A DNA stretch of 64,000 nucleotides, from positions 19,426,886-19,490,885 of the forward strand of contig NW_024881330.1 of assembly GCF_018691265.1 (NCBI RefSeq), written 5' to 3'. Positions 12,425-26,269 of this stretch are shown here, in pieces. Made by a program: the position numbers and the translations under genes. Source of the DNA: Tyto alba. Its lineage: Eukaryota > Chordata > Aves > Strigiformes > Tytonidae. The stretch's first letter is position 1. Each line of letters begins with the position of its first letter. Under the pieces are notes generated by a model that saw only the letters and a list, made by a program, of their open reading frames with translations, searched no databases and was not told the origin of the DNA.

Positions 12425-15000
12425 CTGGAACACACAAAATGCATAGATCTTGCAGTGATTCTATATTCACCAGCAAAATATAAAGTTTTCAATTTAGTGA
12501 ATGCTTTCTAATAGAGCTCTGCAGGCTAATAGAGGCTGCAGGCAGTGTTTTCATTGTATCATGTCAGGACACTCATCATAGAAGAGGCTGAAAGGGGAAC
12601 TGATCTATTAACAAAAAAAAAAAAAATGGAGAAAAGAAATGATGAGTCTGATGCTTGTATGATGTCCCTCTAGTTATCAATGTCTACATTAGGGGGAAAA
12701 TGAGATGCAAGCTGAAAAGCTACAAACAGGTAATGTGCATATTTGCACTGAGCAACTCATGCCTCTAGCATGTACCAAGTCACGTCTGCTTCTTGTTTAT
12801 TCTTTCTTTGCATATGAACATCTGTATTAAGCTCTTTATTTTCTTCTGATTTGACAAGGAAGTATGACCCTTTGTGAGCATTTCAGATTTTACACTGCAG
12901 CTGATTTTCCATGTCCTAGTTGTAGTTTTCTTATAACCAGATGTCAGTCATTCAGCTGATTAATCTCACTGGCATCCAGTCACAGGCACAGCTGCAGCCA
13001 CTTTTCTAATGATGGCCAGATATAACATCCTTTACACTGATGTAAATTTTATCTGCACAGTCCATCATTTAACAAGATGAAGAGCACTATCATACAAATA
13101 CAGTAAGGTTCTTACTGTTTTACCAGAGTCTGAATTTTTTGTCCTGTGCTGAGCCACTAACACTTGTTTGGGAATAGTCTTGCATTTGATTTTTTCTGAA
13201 GACTTGAGCAGGCAAATCTCTGAAATACTATCACCTGGATGAAGATCTTGAAGATAAGCTAGAGATACCATTCTGGGTTTTTCCACATAATAGTTGTTGT
13301 CTCAAAAAAGGCTGGCTGGATATTTTACAATGGAAAGGTTTTCTGATAGGCAATTGTTGATTTATCTAAAGCAGAAATATATTGATTTCAAATAGCATAT
13401 GTTGGAAACCTTCCTTCCTGCCCTGACACTGGAGACTCAGATAGCCTCAGAAGACAGCTAGCCCAAAAACAAGACAACTCCAGCTCAGCCAGGGATGAGT
13501 GGCTTCCAGGTCTCCAGACCCATCTAGGAGAACTTTTGACTCAAAACTAATTTATTCAAATTCTTTCAAAAAAGATTTTGCTTATTTCCTCTTTTATAAG
13601 GCTGATTATAATTTTAGGTATTTTAAATGTAGGGGCTTTACTACTAACTGGAACAAATAACATCTTAAAATCTTAGGCTGGTCTTTGAAGTTGAGTTACC
13701 TGAAAGTGAGCTTTACAACCATTCTACTCTAGTGACTGAAAAACGTCGTAATAACTTAAAGTACTCAGAATAAGGTTCTTGATTTGCAATATGTCACCAT
13801 TACTGATTTCAGCCAATAGAATGCTGTATTTTTTACTGAGACATACTTGTACATTTCCCTGATAAAATATGAACTATAACATCCCAAAGTACAGATAAAA
13901 TTACCTACTTACTCCTCATAGGCCTTGTGAGATGCCTTTCCATTACTGATATGATCAACAAAAGCTTTTAGAGCTCCCTTTGGAGTCACTGGCTAAAAGG
14001 TCAAGTGCTGGGCCTTCCTTCCACTTCACTGCAGGTACGAGCAATCGAGATAAATTGACCTCAGGCACATATGTAGTTAACTGAGTAGAGGGAGATTAGA
14101 AGACCTGAGAGAAAATAGGAGCCGAGATTTCAGAGAATCAAAATTTCAGTCAGAAAGCTGAAAAGAAATCAAAAAGTTGAAGAGAAGAGGAAAGAAGTCT
14201 TGCTTGGTCACACAGAGGTGAATGACAAGGGTGTCAGTGTCCTAGGCTGGGACAGATGTGTACTGCTTAGGTTGTGTTCCATGTGATGTGTGTGACTGTG
14301 GAAGGAAGTGTCATCACATACTGGCATATTTTCATGTGAGTTTTTTAAGAACTTTTCAAACTCAATCACATGTATAAACAGCTGGATTTTATTTTCCTTT
14401 TAAAATTAATGCATTTGGCTTAAATATCTCTATATATTGTGCTGACTTAGCCAAACTGCACAAAATGTGGGATGTGTACCACAGATTGGTCATGCTTGCA
14501 ACCTTTATAACAGGATGATTAGGGACTTTTTGACAGACAAGAAATGTCTTTTCAGTTGTCTGATCCTGAAGTTTTATTCTACAAAAATCAGTTCAGCTCC
14601 CTGCTAGGTACCCAGATATTAGAATAGATTAGTGAATTCCAGTTAAACCCTATCGACTGCTTGTTTCTATTATTAGTTGATTTCCAAGGTAATTTTATAG
14701 CAGACTAAAAAGCATTAGGATCTACAGCTCTTCCAGTTACATTTCAGAGTCATGTATGACCACTCAAGGCAAAAGAAACTGTTCTCACCTTAATTGCTTG
14801 TATGTAGTCTATCAAATAAATAGAACACTTAAAGAACTACTGATTATAAGTTTTGTGAAATTGATTCCATATTTGCAGAAATACCAAGAACTTTAAACTT
14901 AAAAATTAATAGCTCTCATTAGAATATTTAATTAAAAAATTAATTCAGGAAATAATTTATCCCTCTGCCCTGCCATGGAAAATAACATCTTTTTAATGCG
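12425..15000. other. AT-rich non-coding sequence
   Basis: No gene or known repeat is seen. It contains an A14 run (12613-12626) and a purine-rich stretch around 14090-14200. It ends exactly where the split LTR begins. Confidence 0.45.
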
Positions 15001-16173
15001 TGTTTTAGTTTAACTCAGTTGGTAACTAATCCCCACACAGCCACTTGCTCACTCCCCACAGTGGGATGGCAGATAGGACGAGAAGAGTAAAAGTGAGAAA
15101 ACTCATGGGTTGAGATAAAGACAGTTTAGTAAGTAAAGCAAAAGCCACACATGTAAGCAAAGCAAACCAATGAATTTATTCATCTCTTCCCATCAGCAGG
15201 CAGGTGCCTAGCCATCTCCAGGAAAGCAGGGCTCCATCATGCATAACGGTGACTTGGGAAGACAAACACCATCATTCAGAACAATCCCCCCTTCCTTCTT
15301 CTTCTCCCAGCTTTATATGTCGAGCATGATGTTATATGGTATGGAATGTGAACAGCAAGTTGAGGGAGGTGATTCTCCCCCTCTACTCCACTCTTGTGAG
15401 AACCCACCTAGAGTGCTGGATTCAGCTCTGGCGTCTACAAAATAAGAAGGATGTGGACCTGCTCAAGCAGGTCCAGAGCAGGTCACAAAGATGACTGGGG
15501 TGCTGGAGCACCTCCCTTATGAGGACAGGCTGAGAGAGTTGGGGGTGTCTGGCCTGGAGAAGAGAAGACTCCAGGGAGATCCTTATAGCAGCCTCCCAGT
15601 ACTTAAAGGGGGCTACAGGAAAGATGGGGAAGGACTCTTTATCAGGGAATGTAGTGATAGTACAAGGGGTAATGCTTTTAAACTGAAAGAGGGTAGATTT
15701 AGATTACATATAAGGAAGAAATTCTTTACTGTGAGGGCGGTGAGGCCCTGGCACAGGGTGCCCAGAGAAGCTGTGGCTGCCCCTTCCCTGGAAGGGTTCA
15801 AGGCCAGGTTGAACGGAGCTTTGTGCAACCTGGTCTGGTGGCAGGTGTCCCTACCCATGGCAGGGGGGTTGGAATTAGATAATCTTGAACGTCCCTTCCA
15901 ACCCAAACCATTCTATGATTCTATGAACATTCCTTTGGTCAGTTGGGGTCAGCTGTCCTGGCTGTGTTCCCTCCCAACTTCTCATGCACCTCCAGCCTAC
16001 TCACTGGTGGGGTATTATGAGAAGCAGAAAAGGCCTGGACTCTGTGTAAGCACTGCTCAGCAGTAGCTAAAACATCTCTGTGTTATCAACACAGTTTCCA
16101 GCACAAATCCAAAACATAGCCCATACTAGTTATTATGAAGAAAATTAACTCTATCCCAGCCAAAACCAGCACA
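15001..16173 (-). mobile_element. Endogenous retrovirus LTR, split by a CR1
   Basis: Read on the minus strand, the element begins TGTGCTGGTTTTGGCTGGG at 16173 and ends in ...CTAAAACA at 15001, giving TG/CA termini. The 16173-15927 part is U3. A TATA box (CATATAAAG on the minus strand, near 15312-15320) lies just beyond the inserted CR1, and an AATAAA signal on the minus strand lies near 15175-15180. The conserved avian text ATCTCAACCCATGAG follows towards the 3' end, near 15103-15117. Without the inserted CR1 the LTR is about 600 bp. No internal gag, pol or env region flanks it, so it looks like a solo LTR. The immediate flanks (ATGCG and GTACC) do not form an obvious target duplication, so the insertion is old or an edge is misplaced. 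Family name not assigned. Confidence 0.8.
15351..15926 (+). mobile_element. 5'-truncated CR1 LINE inside an LTR
   Basis: About 576 bp of the 3' part of a CR1 element: the C-terminal end of the reverse-transcriptase frame, a short 3' UTR and the terminal ATTCTATGATTCTATGA ending at 15926. A frame from 15491 reads the typical CR1 C-terminal text (basic EKRRLQG region, RLHIRKKFFTVR, REAVAAPSLEGFKARL) without a stop. It even continues past the element into LTR sequence to 16066, making a 191-codon hybrid frame. The element lacks the catalytic RT domain and the endonuclease, so it is immobile. The LTR text resumes with ATTCCTTTGGTCAG directly after the tail, showing that the CR1 landed in a pre-existing LTR. 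Confidence 0.93.
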
Positions 16174-19100
16174 GTACCTTTAATAAAAAACAATCTAAAC
16201 ACAGGAGTCTGATTTTTGACACTTTCAGTCTCCTTAACAATCATTTGTCATAAATTGTGCTCGAAGTGATTGTGATAATCTACTGATCATTTTCAAGACT
16301 GAGTGTTAAACAACAACATCAAATTACAGCCAGCTTTTGCAGTATCTTAAAATAGCTTCTTGTATTAGATTTTTATCAGATTTTATTGTGACGTACAGTC
16401 TGGTAAAGTGGTAATTTTGATAACACCACTTCTGTACTTGCTTTTCAGAGCAGGATAATTAATTGCTCTCCTAATATTTATAGAGTTGATAGATTTGGGA
16501 TACTTGTCTGTGTTGCATACAAATACTGATTCTTTGTTGTAGTGCTAAAAACAAATAGCTACTAAAAGAGAGGTAATTCTGGAGATAGTTGGCAGTCTTT
16601 GGACAATTGCCCCTAAGTGTATTTCTTTCAGCACTGCACCTCTTACTAAAAACATAAAAAAAAAAAAAAAAACAAAACCTAGATTATCACAAATTCGTTT
16701 TATATAGCAAACACAGTTTTTATCAGGCTATTGCAAAATCCTGTTTTAAAATTTAATGTTGACTGCCTTAAATTACAGCCTTTTATTTGTAAAAGCATAC
16801 ATTTCCTATGTAAATTATGTAATTTATTTATGTTCTTATTCATATTTCTATATAGAGTGACTATGTCATGAAGCAGTAGTCTACACTCTGCTATTACATG
16901 CATGCCATTTGTTACACTTCCCATTTGAAGGTATTTTGACTTAGCACCATTTATGTCAGAAACACAGACAATACACATAAGAGCCCTTGTTTTTTTCTGA
17001 AAACCACCACTAAGCCATGACATTCTTCCTACTGTTAAAGTCTCAGTAATCCCTCTTTTTGTCTGATTTTTATCTTTTCAATTACTTATTCCATGCCAAA
17101 AAGACTTTTTCCAATTACTTTTTCATGTTCTATGTCAGTGTTTCTTCAAAGATTCAAGGAACAGACACATTGACCATTGAATTTTGCATGAAAACATTAA
17201 AAGTTGGTAGGGGGAGGAAAAGAGTAGCTCTGAACTCATTGAATGGAAATATCTGAAGTTTGAAAATTTCCCCTTTTGTTAAATATTTTGTAAAGAATGT
17301 TACTGTACCTGTAATTTACAGGAGAACTCAAGCCAATATTTGCTTCCTACTGTATTACTCTTCTTTTTACTGATATGAACTGTATAGTGGTGATGACCTT
17401 TGTACCAGCACTAAGAAGTTCTTTGGTCCATAAATAAAACACATTTTGGAAGACATAGAAAAGAAGTGAAAAAATAACATAGTACTAGAGATGCCCATAA
17501 GGGTACATGAAGCATAAGAGCCTCTGATTCATTAAGTTAACTGGTTAAGGACTAATCAGTGTGAAAGAAATACCAAATAAGAAATAAGCTTCACAGACAT
17601 TAGGGACATTAATGACTGGGCAGCCATTAAGACAACGCAGAAGACCAAAGGGAGGAATGAGCCCTTGAGAGTCACAGGGCTCAGTCAGACACCTGCTTAC
17701 AAAGGAGCAGTTTGTTCCTCCCTGGTCCCTCCTGATCCTTCTTTTTTCCAACTTTGGCCCTTCTCCCAAATGTCCCATAGTAAGTTTTTCACAGTCCCAC
17801 AAGCCCCCTCAAATATCCCGTATTACTTGTGTTAATCTTAGTTTCCCCATTTGTGCCAGTGACAAAGCTCGAGCCGATCTTGGAGTTGGAAGGATTTCTC
17901 CAGTTGCACGGCACCAATGGAGAAATTGAGAGTGACTTCTGCCCAGTTCAGCCCATAAACACAGTGATGCATGCAGACACACACAGAGTGGGTAGCTTTG
18001 GACATCCACACTGTAGATTTAAAAGGCTGATTTTGATTCATTACATTCTTTTCACAAGCAGGAAAAAAGTAGGCCCTTGGGCACAGCTCAGTTCTCCTCA
18101 GGCAAATAATTAAGCAGGCAAAAGGCAATGCATGCTTGACATGCAAGGGTATCTCTAAAATACATTAAATAAGTTTTTGTACTTAAAAATGTCTATATAT
18201 GTATATGTATATGTATAACTGCAATATTTTTTAATAATAGTAGTACCTAAAATGAGATTCCACCTCAGGCTGTAGGCACCTGTATGTGTCTAGAAATGCA
18301 GTAGTATCTCAACTGTGTGTTAGTCATTAGGGACAACAGGGTTTGATTCAGTTGCTTAAATGTAGACATCTTAGACACCCTGGCATGCCTGGGACATCTA
18401 CCTAGGTCAGGCAGATACAACACAGGAGAAGAGGGACACCTGTGCTCTTCCAAAGCAGGAGGTGGCAGCCAGGGAGGACGCCCTATGGCATGGCAGGTTA
18501 TATTAAACACTTGTGTTTGAACAACTTAACTGCACCCTCATCCAGTATAATCAGCAGAGCTTGCAAAAGTGTCTACTCAGATATAGGTGTCTATTTTAGG
18601 GTGAGATGAATATTTCTGTTGACTCCACTGAACATACTGCTTAGAGCTCATTTTACTGTAAGTGAAGTTTAGACACAGAGCTAATGTGAAGAGAGACATA
18701 TTTCAGTGCCTACAATACATCAAGGAAAGGCAAAGATAGGTTTGCACTTAGAACTCCCTCAGAAAGTCCTCATCCTCCATATGGTTAACTTCGTGTGACA
18801 GGTGTTCCCATGGGACTGACCAGCCTGGGAATAGGATCAGCACAATGATGAAGTGAAGACCATGTGTGTTTCAGGATTACAGATGCTTTTCTCAGTCCTG
18901 TGTAATTCTGTTGAAGTACTGTTCCAATAGTAACAGAGAAGAGAACCAGGCTTCTCCATCTCACATTTAGATTTATCACTGTTGTACCAGGGCAAGTACA
19001 TAGCTTTAAAAGTTATTTTATCTCATAACTCTGATGCTTCTGAGTTCCCAGATAGAAAACATAAATCCATTATCTTTTAGAATTTATACTTCTTTAAGTA

Positions 19101-22100
19101 CATATTTTAGTTTGATTTCATCAGACCTTGCTGCTTTTGAAGAGTCCTTTCATGGACAGAGGCTTGCATTATTGGTTATTTGGTTACTTGTTTATGAGCA
19201 AATATTTATGTGGATCAGCATAAAGCAAAAGGAAATATATTATTAAAGCAGCTGTGTTTTCTAAAGATATTAAACCAGTATGCTCTTAGGAAAATTCCCA
19301 TCAAAAGATTTTCTTTCTATTGGATTTTATTATGCAAAATTTATTTTTTTTTCTTCAAAACAAGTTACAAAAAATATAGTTGTCATAGGACTAAATATAA
19401 TTAAAGCTTACAGAACATATCTACTGAATATAATAATGTTCATTCATATCATCAGTCTGCTATATAGTATTTAGTATTGTGTAATAGTTGTTTATTATAA
19501 ATGTACATAGCTGTGAACCTAAGTATAAGTTATACAATGGATCTTTTCAAAGCTTGTTCACCTGTATTTTACCATTTATTAATGTGATCACAATTGGTAT
19601 GTTACATACACTTTTGTAATGTTATTTTTGTGTACATAGGAACCTAACATAGTATTTAGTTTGAATGTGTTACCAACAATACCTACCTCAGCCTTTTGTG
19701 AGAAATGTCTGCAAACAAAGATTTTTTTTTTTTTTTTAATTCATAATGGCCTGTAAAAGCAATTCTCACAGTGCTTTTCAGTCCCAGACAGAAATGTGTA
19801 TTTATTACTACAGCAACGGCAACTGCAGTGGCATATTTTGCTTTGAACTCTATCTATGGACATTGTTTAGTTTCCTGAAAGCAGAATTATCTGATTCCTT
19901 TTTTCAAGAGCACCTTAGCATAATGGAACTTGATTAACACATTTTGATATAGTGACATTTTTCCAGCTTGAATTCAGTGTTTGGGAGTTTGAACAGCCAT
20001 CCATATACCTAAAGATTAAAGCACGTGTGGTTATTCAGCAGTGAAACTGGACACTAGAAATGCAATCTTAGACAGGGATTAAAGCTCATCTTTGAGAACC
20101 ATAAGTACAATTATGAGATAAAAAATAAACAGTTAGACCTATGAAGTCAAATACAGATATGCCAATAGTCTATCAATATAGTCTATATAGTAACAATCAA
20201 ATATTGATATATTATCCCAGGCAAGGGGCAAATAATAAATAAGATAATAATCAGTAAGATGGATTTTTAGGTCAGTAGAAGGACTTCATAAATGTATTTA
20301 GAAACACTGTGGTTACAAGATGCCACTGAAATCGATGGGAATTAGTTTCTGGAAATTCTCTGCAGGTGCCTTTATGTGGCTTTCAGCACCTCAATACTTC
20401 AGATACCTTTAGTGATAAGTTCTCAGCAATGTTCAGACACGTGAAGACAGAATACGGAAAGATACACCAGTTTAGGAAACTGGTGGTGGAATACCAGAGA
20501 CCCACAAAGACATACATTTAGGAACATCCCTGATACTTCACAATCAAAACGTTACTGCTCACTGATGGTTTATTGAAAAGGAAATGATCAAAACAACTGA
20601 AAGAAGGGAAGCATACACTGAATGACAAAGAGAAAAAAGAAACAACTTCAGTTCCCAAGCTTTCCAGCAACCACAGGAGACTGGGTGCAGCTGGAGGTGG
20701 AATTGCCATGTGCCTCTCAGTATTGCTCTGAAGGATTTTAGTAACCAAACAGGGCAGCATTTGGAAGCATACAGATGTTTACTCTGTAACTATATAGTGT
20801 CTCAGGCTATCAGAGCAGCATTATATTTTTATTTAAGCCATAAAAAGCAAGTGCTGATTTCTCATGGCAAAACTGTCACTTAATGCAATCATAGTTGGCA
20901 AAATGAGTAATATTTTATCTCTGCAGCAGTAGGAAGAGCAGGTGCATATGTCCCTATTTTCTTGCTGCCATCAGCAGTGTTGCTTGTTATTTTGCCATCT
21001 GGCAAAGACAGCAGGACCTACTAAAAAATATAGCGATTAGTTTTTCTTTAATAAAATATGGTTACCCAGTTACCATTGGCCCACAACCTAACGTGATTTT
21101 TGGATAGGATTATCTCATTTACTAATTTTGCTTCCTGACAGTTTTCTCCACTGATAAATCTTTTCTCCAAGGAAAGTTGTTGACTCATTACGTAAAAAAA
21201 GGGGGAAATGGTCCTTTGGCTGCCATTAGCATAGTCCTGAGGAGTCTCAGTCTTTAGTATTTCATCTTACAAAGCATGCTCAGCTAAGGAAATACTATTT
21301 CTCCTCTGTGAAAACAAGGTTTTTAAATACATCAAGAGACTTATTCAAGACAATTATAACAGTGGTGACAGCACAAGAAATAGCCAATACAGTGGGATAA
21401 TGAAAATTGGTAGGCTGGTTTTCTTTAACATTATATGAGTGCTGCTCTGTTGTCTTAAATAGCATAAATTAGTACTGCTGGCTATGTCAGCCACTGTCCT
21501 AAAGTCTGAATCTGTCCTAATTAAAAAACTTAGCATAGTAATTAGAAAAACTCTTCACTCCTGTATGTCCCATTGTTGTGCTCAAATTCCCGTAGAAAAC
21601 TACTCCCACAGACTGCTTATAGAGGTGAGAAGGAACGGAATTTCATTTTGTGTGCCAATCCAAATCACAGATTATTTTAAGACTGAGCAGCACCAGCTTT
21701 CTAGAATTTCATGTTATTAAAAAAAACATGTATGTTCTTGTGTAGAAAAAAAATCTTAAAGCTACAATATGACAACAAGGTTTTAGAAACCAAACAGGCT
21801 GTCTTTGCTCTGAATTATGTCTCCTTGTTGAACTGCACTTCAACTAGTCTTCAGCTTTCTTGCTGTAAAAATATATCTGCTGACTCCTGAAAGTCATTTG
21901 TAAGCATAAAATACCAAGGCATCACTACTGTCCACAAATATCCATAACCAGGAAAATCACTTGGTTTTGTTAATTATTCAAATTCAAGAGACATTGCAAT
22001 TCAAATTGAATAAAGTCATACATGTGAGACTAAGGAAACAAAACAAACCTAGAAAATAGAGATGCAAAAGAGCACCTAAAACTTCCAGTCCATTCGCAGA

Positions 22101-25100
22101 AAATATGCTTCTTTTGCCAGTTCTTTGGTCAGTCTAATCAGTAAGATTTAAGTGATAGGGAAGGATTAATAAGTGATGAAAACTAGTTTTGATCTTTTAT
22201 TTTCCTCTTCCATGTAGATAATTATAAGTTTAAGCTAAAATCCCAAAACATTTGCACGCTTAGTGAACTTTGCATGTGAAAAGCACTGGAGTTGGTTGAG
22301 AATTTTCCAATCATGCTACTTCAATATGAAAAAATTGCAAGTCTTTAAAACACTTCTCAGAAATACTTTCTACAGACTTTACCAAAGACCCTGCTAGCTC
22401 ACCTGGAGGGCTCCATGGCTTCTAGAATACATGACACCAAGGACATTCTGCAATACCTGCTGCATGATGAAGTGGATCCCAGGTCCCTATTGCAAAGATT
22501 GCCTGATTGAAAGCTTGACGCACATGAACACACACTCCGAGCTGGGCCTCTCGGGCTTGTGAACTCTCTGATCCACCACAGAGTACTTAACAGTTTGTCT
22601 CTACTCCAGGAAAACTAAAGAACTGAGGGAAGTTGACTTACTCTCTCACTACTGTCTGCCCTAGAAGTCAAGCTGGTTTGTTGTGGTTTTGGGTTTTTTT
22701 TTTCCTAAAACTAGGAAGAAAATACTACCCTGCTGCAGGAATTTTCTGAATTACAATCACTTTCTCTGAATGATAACAAAATCTGTCAGCAGATTTTACA
22801 GAATGGAAATTGCCAGGATAGACACCTCTAAGATGTAGTATCACTATTCATGGCAGGACTAATAACACCTGTAAGAGGCTGTAAGAATAGAATAGTTTTC
22901 CTTAGGTCTAGATCCTTCCTTGTAAGGAAAGACAGTGGAAGTGTTGTTTCTCAGCATGAATGCTCCTTTGTTGTCTTGTCCCTAACCAAGGTGACCACAA
23001 GTATCGCATTATCCCATCAGTTATCCCTTGACTTTTTGTCATCTCCCTCCTCCTACCACGATATTCCAGCTCCTGGTGTCAGTGTCTTTTAGTGTGTTTG
23101 TCTCACATAGAAAGGCCCATTTCCACCTCTACTAGCCAGAGATCCTCCATTTTCCACAGCCACACCAGAATGGAAATCACCTTACAGGCTTTAAGCCTGG
23201 AAATCTGGCCTTACTCTTGGTTTTGGTGCACTTGACTTCTACTACTGCCAGTTGTGGCATGAGAAATAAAAACAGCCATCAAAAGGTGGAAAAACAGAAA
23301 TCTCATCATACTGTAAGGAAGAGAAGTGCCTCCCCTCAGCATACAAAGACCCCCTCCATGGCAATGTCCCTTTTTATTTAGGCATCTGGCCTCAGGTAAC
23401 TTCCCAGAGAGCATGTAAAGCCCAGCAAAAGGGACAGACACCTCCGGGTCTTATGAGGAAGGATGTATGCCATCCTTTTTAAAGAGATAGATAAACAACA
23501 TTTTGATTAAATTTACACTGCTGAGAGGTTAGATGATACTTTCATATTGCACAGTACATATTTGCCTGAGAGCTGAGAAATGACATTAAACTATCTATCA
23601 TATAAAACAGAAAAGAACGATTTATAGTTTCTTGAAATACACAAAGTATTATGAGCTCTAAAAGTTCTTTTTGAGAGTAACTCTTAATAGCATTTTAAAA
23701 AAATCATTCAAATCAGAATGTCATTTCTTTCATACACATAGATTGATTGTCCAAAAACCAATGAACACACAGAACACTAAATAATATATTGAGGCTTAAA
23801 TAATTGAAATAGGGCAGGAATTCATGTGACTTTCTAAAATACATTTGGTTCTGCTGACTCAATAAAATATGATTTTATAAAGACTGTCTTGAAAGTTACT
23901 CTAGGAAGTAAAAGAAAATGAGTTTGAGCAGCAGAGCACAACAGACTTGCACGTGGGAGTACAATAGATGATGTCCTTGGCACCAGCCCTTGTCTTACTA
24001 TACCACTCCTCCCCCTTCTGTTTTCTACCACTCTTATTTCTAGTTTCCCCTATTTGCACCCTTTTCCTTTACTGGTTACCTGTTACCTGACAGTTTTCAT
24101 ACCATCAGCAGATCTCTTATTTTGTTACAGAGAGAAATCTACAGTTTAATTTTCCCCAGGACTCACATTTATCTTTTATTTCCAGACATACATCTTCTCT
24201 CACAGATGGCAAAAGCCATATGAACTGAGCTCATGACTGGCAGTGTTTCTGGATAAGGATTTTTTACTGCACACTAATTCAGATGAGACATACAGGACAA
24301 ACTTTCGTAATAAGTGATAAATGCAAATGTTTAAGTAAGTTAATTATTTTATCTTGCAGTGAGTGGGAGTGCAAATGGTGTTTAGAGAAACATTAGAAGC
24401 TAAGAAGTGAACTTCTTGGTTGTTATTTTATCCAGACTGTCTCGACCTAAAGGGTCTAGAAATGAGTTGCTTAGAAATATACCACTTCAGTTTTCCTAAG
24501 AGTTTTCAGATAAAAGGTTTTGAGTAGTATATCAACATCTTTGTGCCTGCACCAAACAAAACTAGTAAGAAATCATGTAAGTACACAACAAATGATTCTG
24601 AATGAAAGTTTTTCCCAGTTAAAAGTGGTTTTATTGTGGAAAATATAGTCTATGACATAATTTTCTGTTGAAGAATCTTCTTTTGTCACAAAAAAAAAAT
24701 TGGATTTAAATAGAACATGGACATAGAAAAGACCACACTGGTCATTTGATCCAGTTCCCTTAGTTACCAAATACCACATCATCACATACCTTTTCTCTCA
24801 CCTCTCTTTTTATAATTCCAGAAGTCCTCTTTGGTCCCATACATATATTTCAGTAGTGTCACTGGGTGTTTCTAAACTGCTGCTTTTATTAGTGTAAAGA
24901 GCATTTCTAGGTGCTCAAATTCAATCCCCTACTTTTTTAGAGTGTTAAAAATATTCTTGGCACATGTTTAGTGCAGCCTAACTATCACTTTCCCGTAAAG
25001 TTCCTTCATGTGTCTAGGGATTAATGACAATCCTCAGGTTTTCTAGCATTTTCAGCATTTTAGATTAAAAATATATTCAGTAATAAGAATACCAGCCACT

Positions 25101-26269
25101 TTATATCATCTTATCTCAGTGCCAGAGAACATCCCTGGTACTTTTAATGTACTGGTACTAAGAAATCCTCATGCTAGACTGAAATTTCAGTTGGTGCCAG
25201 TGGCTGACTAGCACTGAAGTACTTAGGCTCCCACTATAGCCAAAGAAGAGAGAGAGACATCTATAAAGGATAACTCACACCATCTTTCCTACATATTTAC
25301 CTTAGGAAATGAAAAATTTAAATTCAGAAGTGCCTAATCTCTTTCCATTGACGACTAGTAGATGACTAATTGTTTATATCTAAGGAACAGATCATACCCT
25401 CAGTGGTACACAGAATAGCTACTCTACATGCCTCATAAAATTGACTTGCAGACTTGATTTTCAAAATCTCAGACTTCCAGAGATATTTAAAGTTTAATTT
25501 TTAATTTGTGCTTGCATGCATGCCTGATATATATATTAAAGTAGGCAAATGCTTAGTTACGAAACTGAATCACCTAGCTACTTTGGCATATGTCTAGCTT
25601 TGGGCATAGAAATACTTCCCTAGATTTCCTCATGAAGGCTAACTCATCAAAATGCATGTGAAAATGACTAAACTTAAACTTGTAGAAGTTTAAAATAAGA
25701 CACAAGCCAAAAGAGTTATTCAAATATTTAAAGTGAAGTGCCAGAAGCTGGACCCACAGACATCTGATTTAGCTCCTGCCTAGGTACCAAACTCTCCACA
25801 GCATGTCTGAAAATGTTCTTCCAGACAAAGGGTGTGCCAGAGAGAGCAATCACAGGTTTGAGTACCTAGGTGATGATAGAAGGACTATTGCCTGCTCCAG
25901 TGAATTGTCACATGCAATCATTGGATAACACAGAAATATGATGGGTTTAAAACCATAAATTTAGTAGTTCATTAATTGTTTTGAGGGACCAATGAGATCT
26001 TTAAAATTCACCAGTTTATATTTTTAGGCTTTTTCCCTGGAACAGAAGCAGCTATACTTAATGAAAGGAGAATTTTTCAGATTCACCTCTCTTCTGAAGC
26101 AGGTGTGTAAAGAGGGAAAAAAGCCCACCATGGTGGGTTTTTGATCAAGTTATCTGATATCCCAGATTGCAATACTGATCTATAGAAAAGGGATAATACA
26201 GTTAGAGTTAGGAAATGGTAAAGTGTACAGGTATTGCATTATTCCAAAGTTTGCTATTGTAGTATCCGC
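16174..26269. other. 10 kb of unrecognised non-coding DNA
   Basis: No CR1, LTR or protein family is recognised in this long stretch. It carries an A17 run (16656-16672), a T16 run (19722-19737), a TATG-type patch (about 18191-18217) and a perfect 14-bp palindrome ACTGAAATTTCAGT at 25178-25191. Many frames of 60 to 107 codons occur on both strands, overlapping and without motifs. The block at about 16380-16540 is AT-rich and CpG-poor and could be constrained. Nothing else can be supported. Confidence 0.5.

Noticed and set aside
24715..24765. Text resembling a reversed CR1 or other ancient LINE/SINE end (ATTTGATCCAG-type)
   Set aside because: Too short and diverged to support. A similar hint at 51747-51790 is equally weak.
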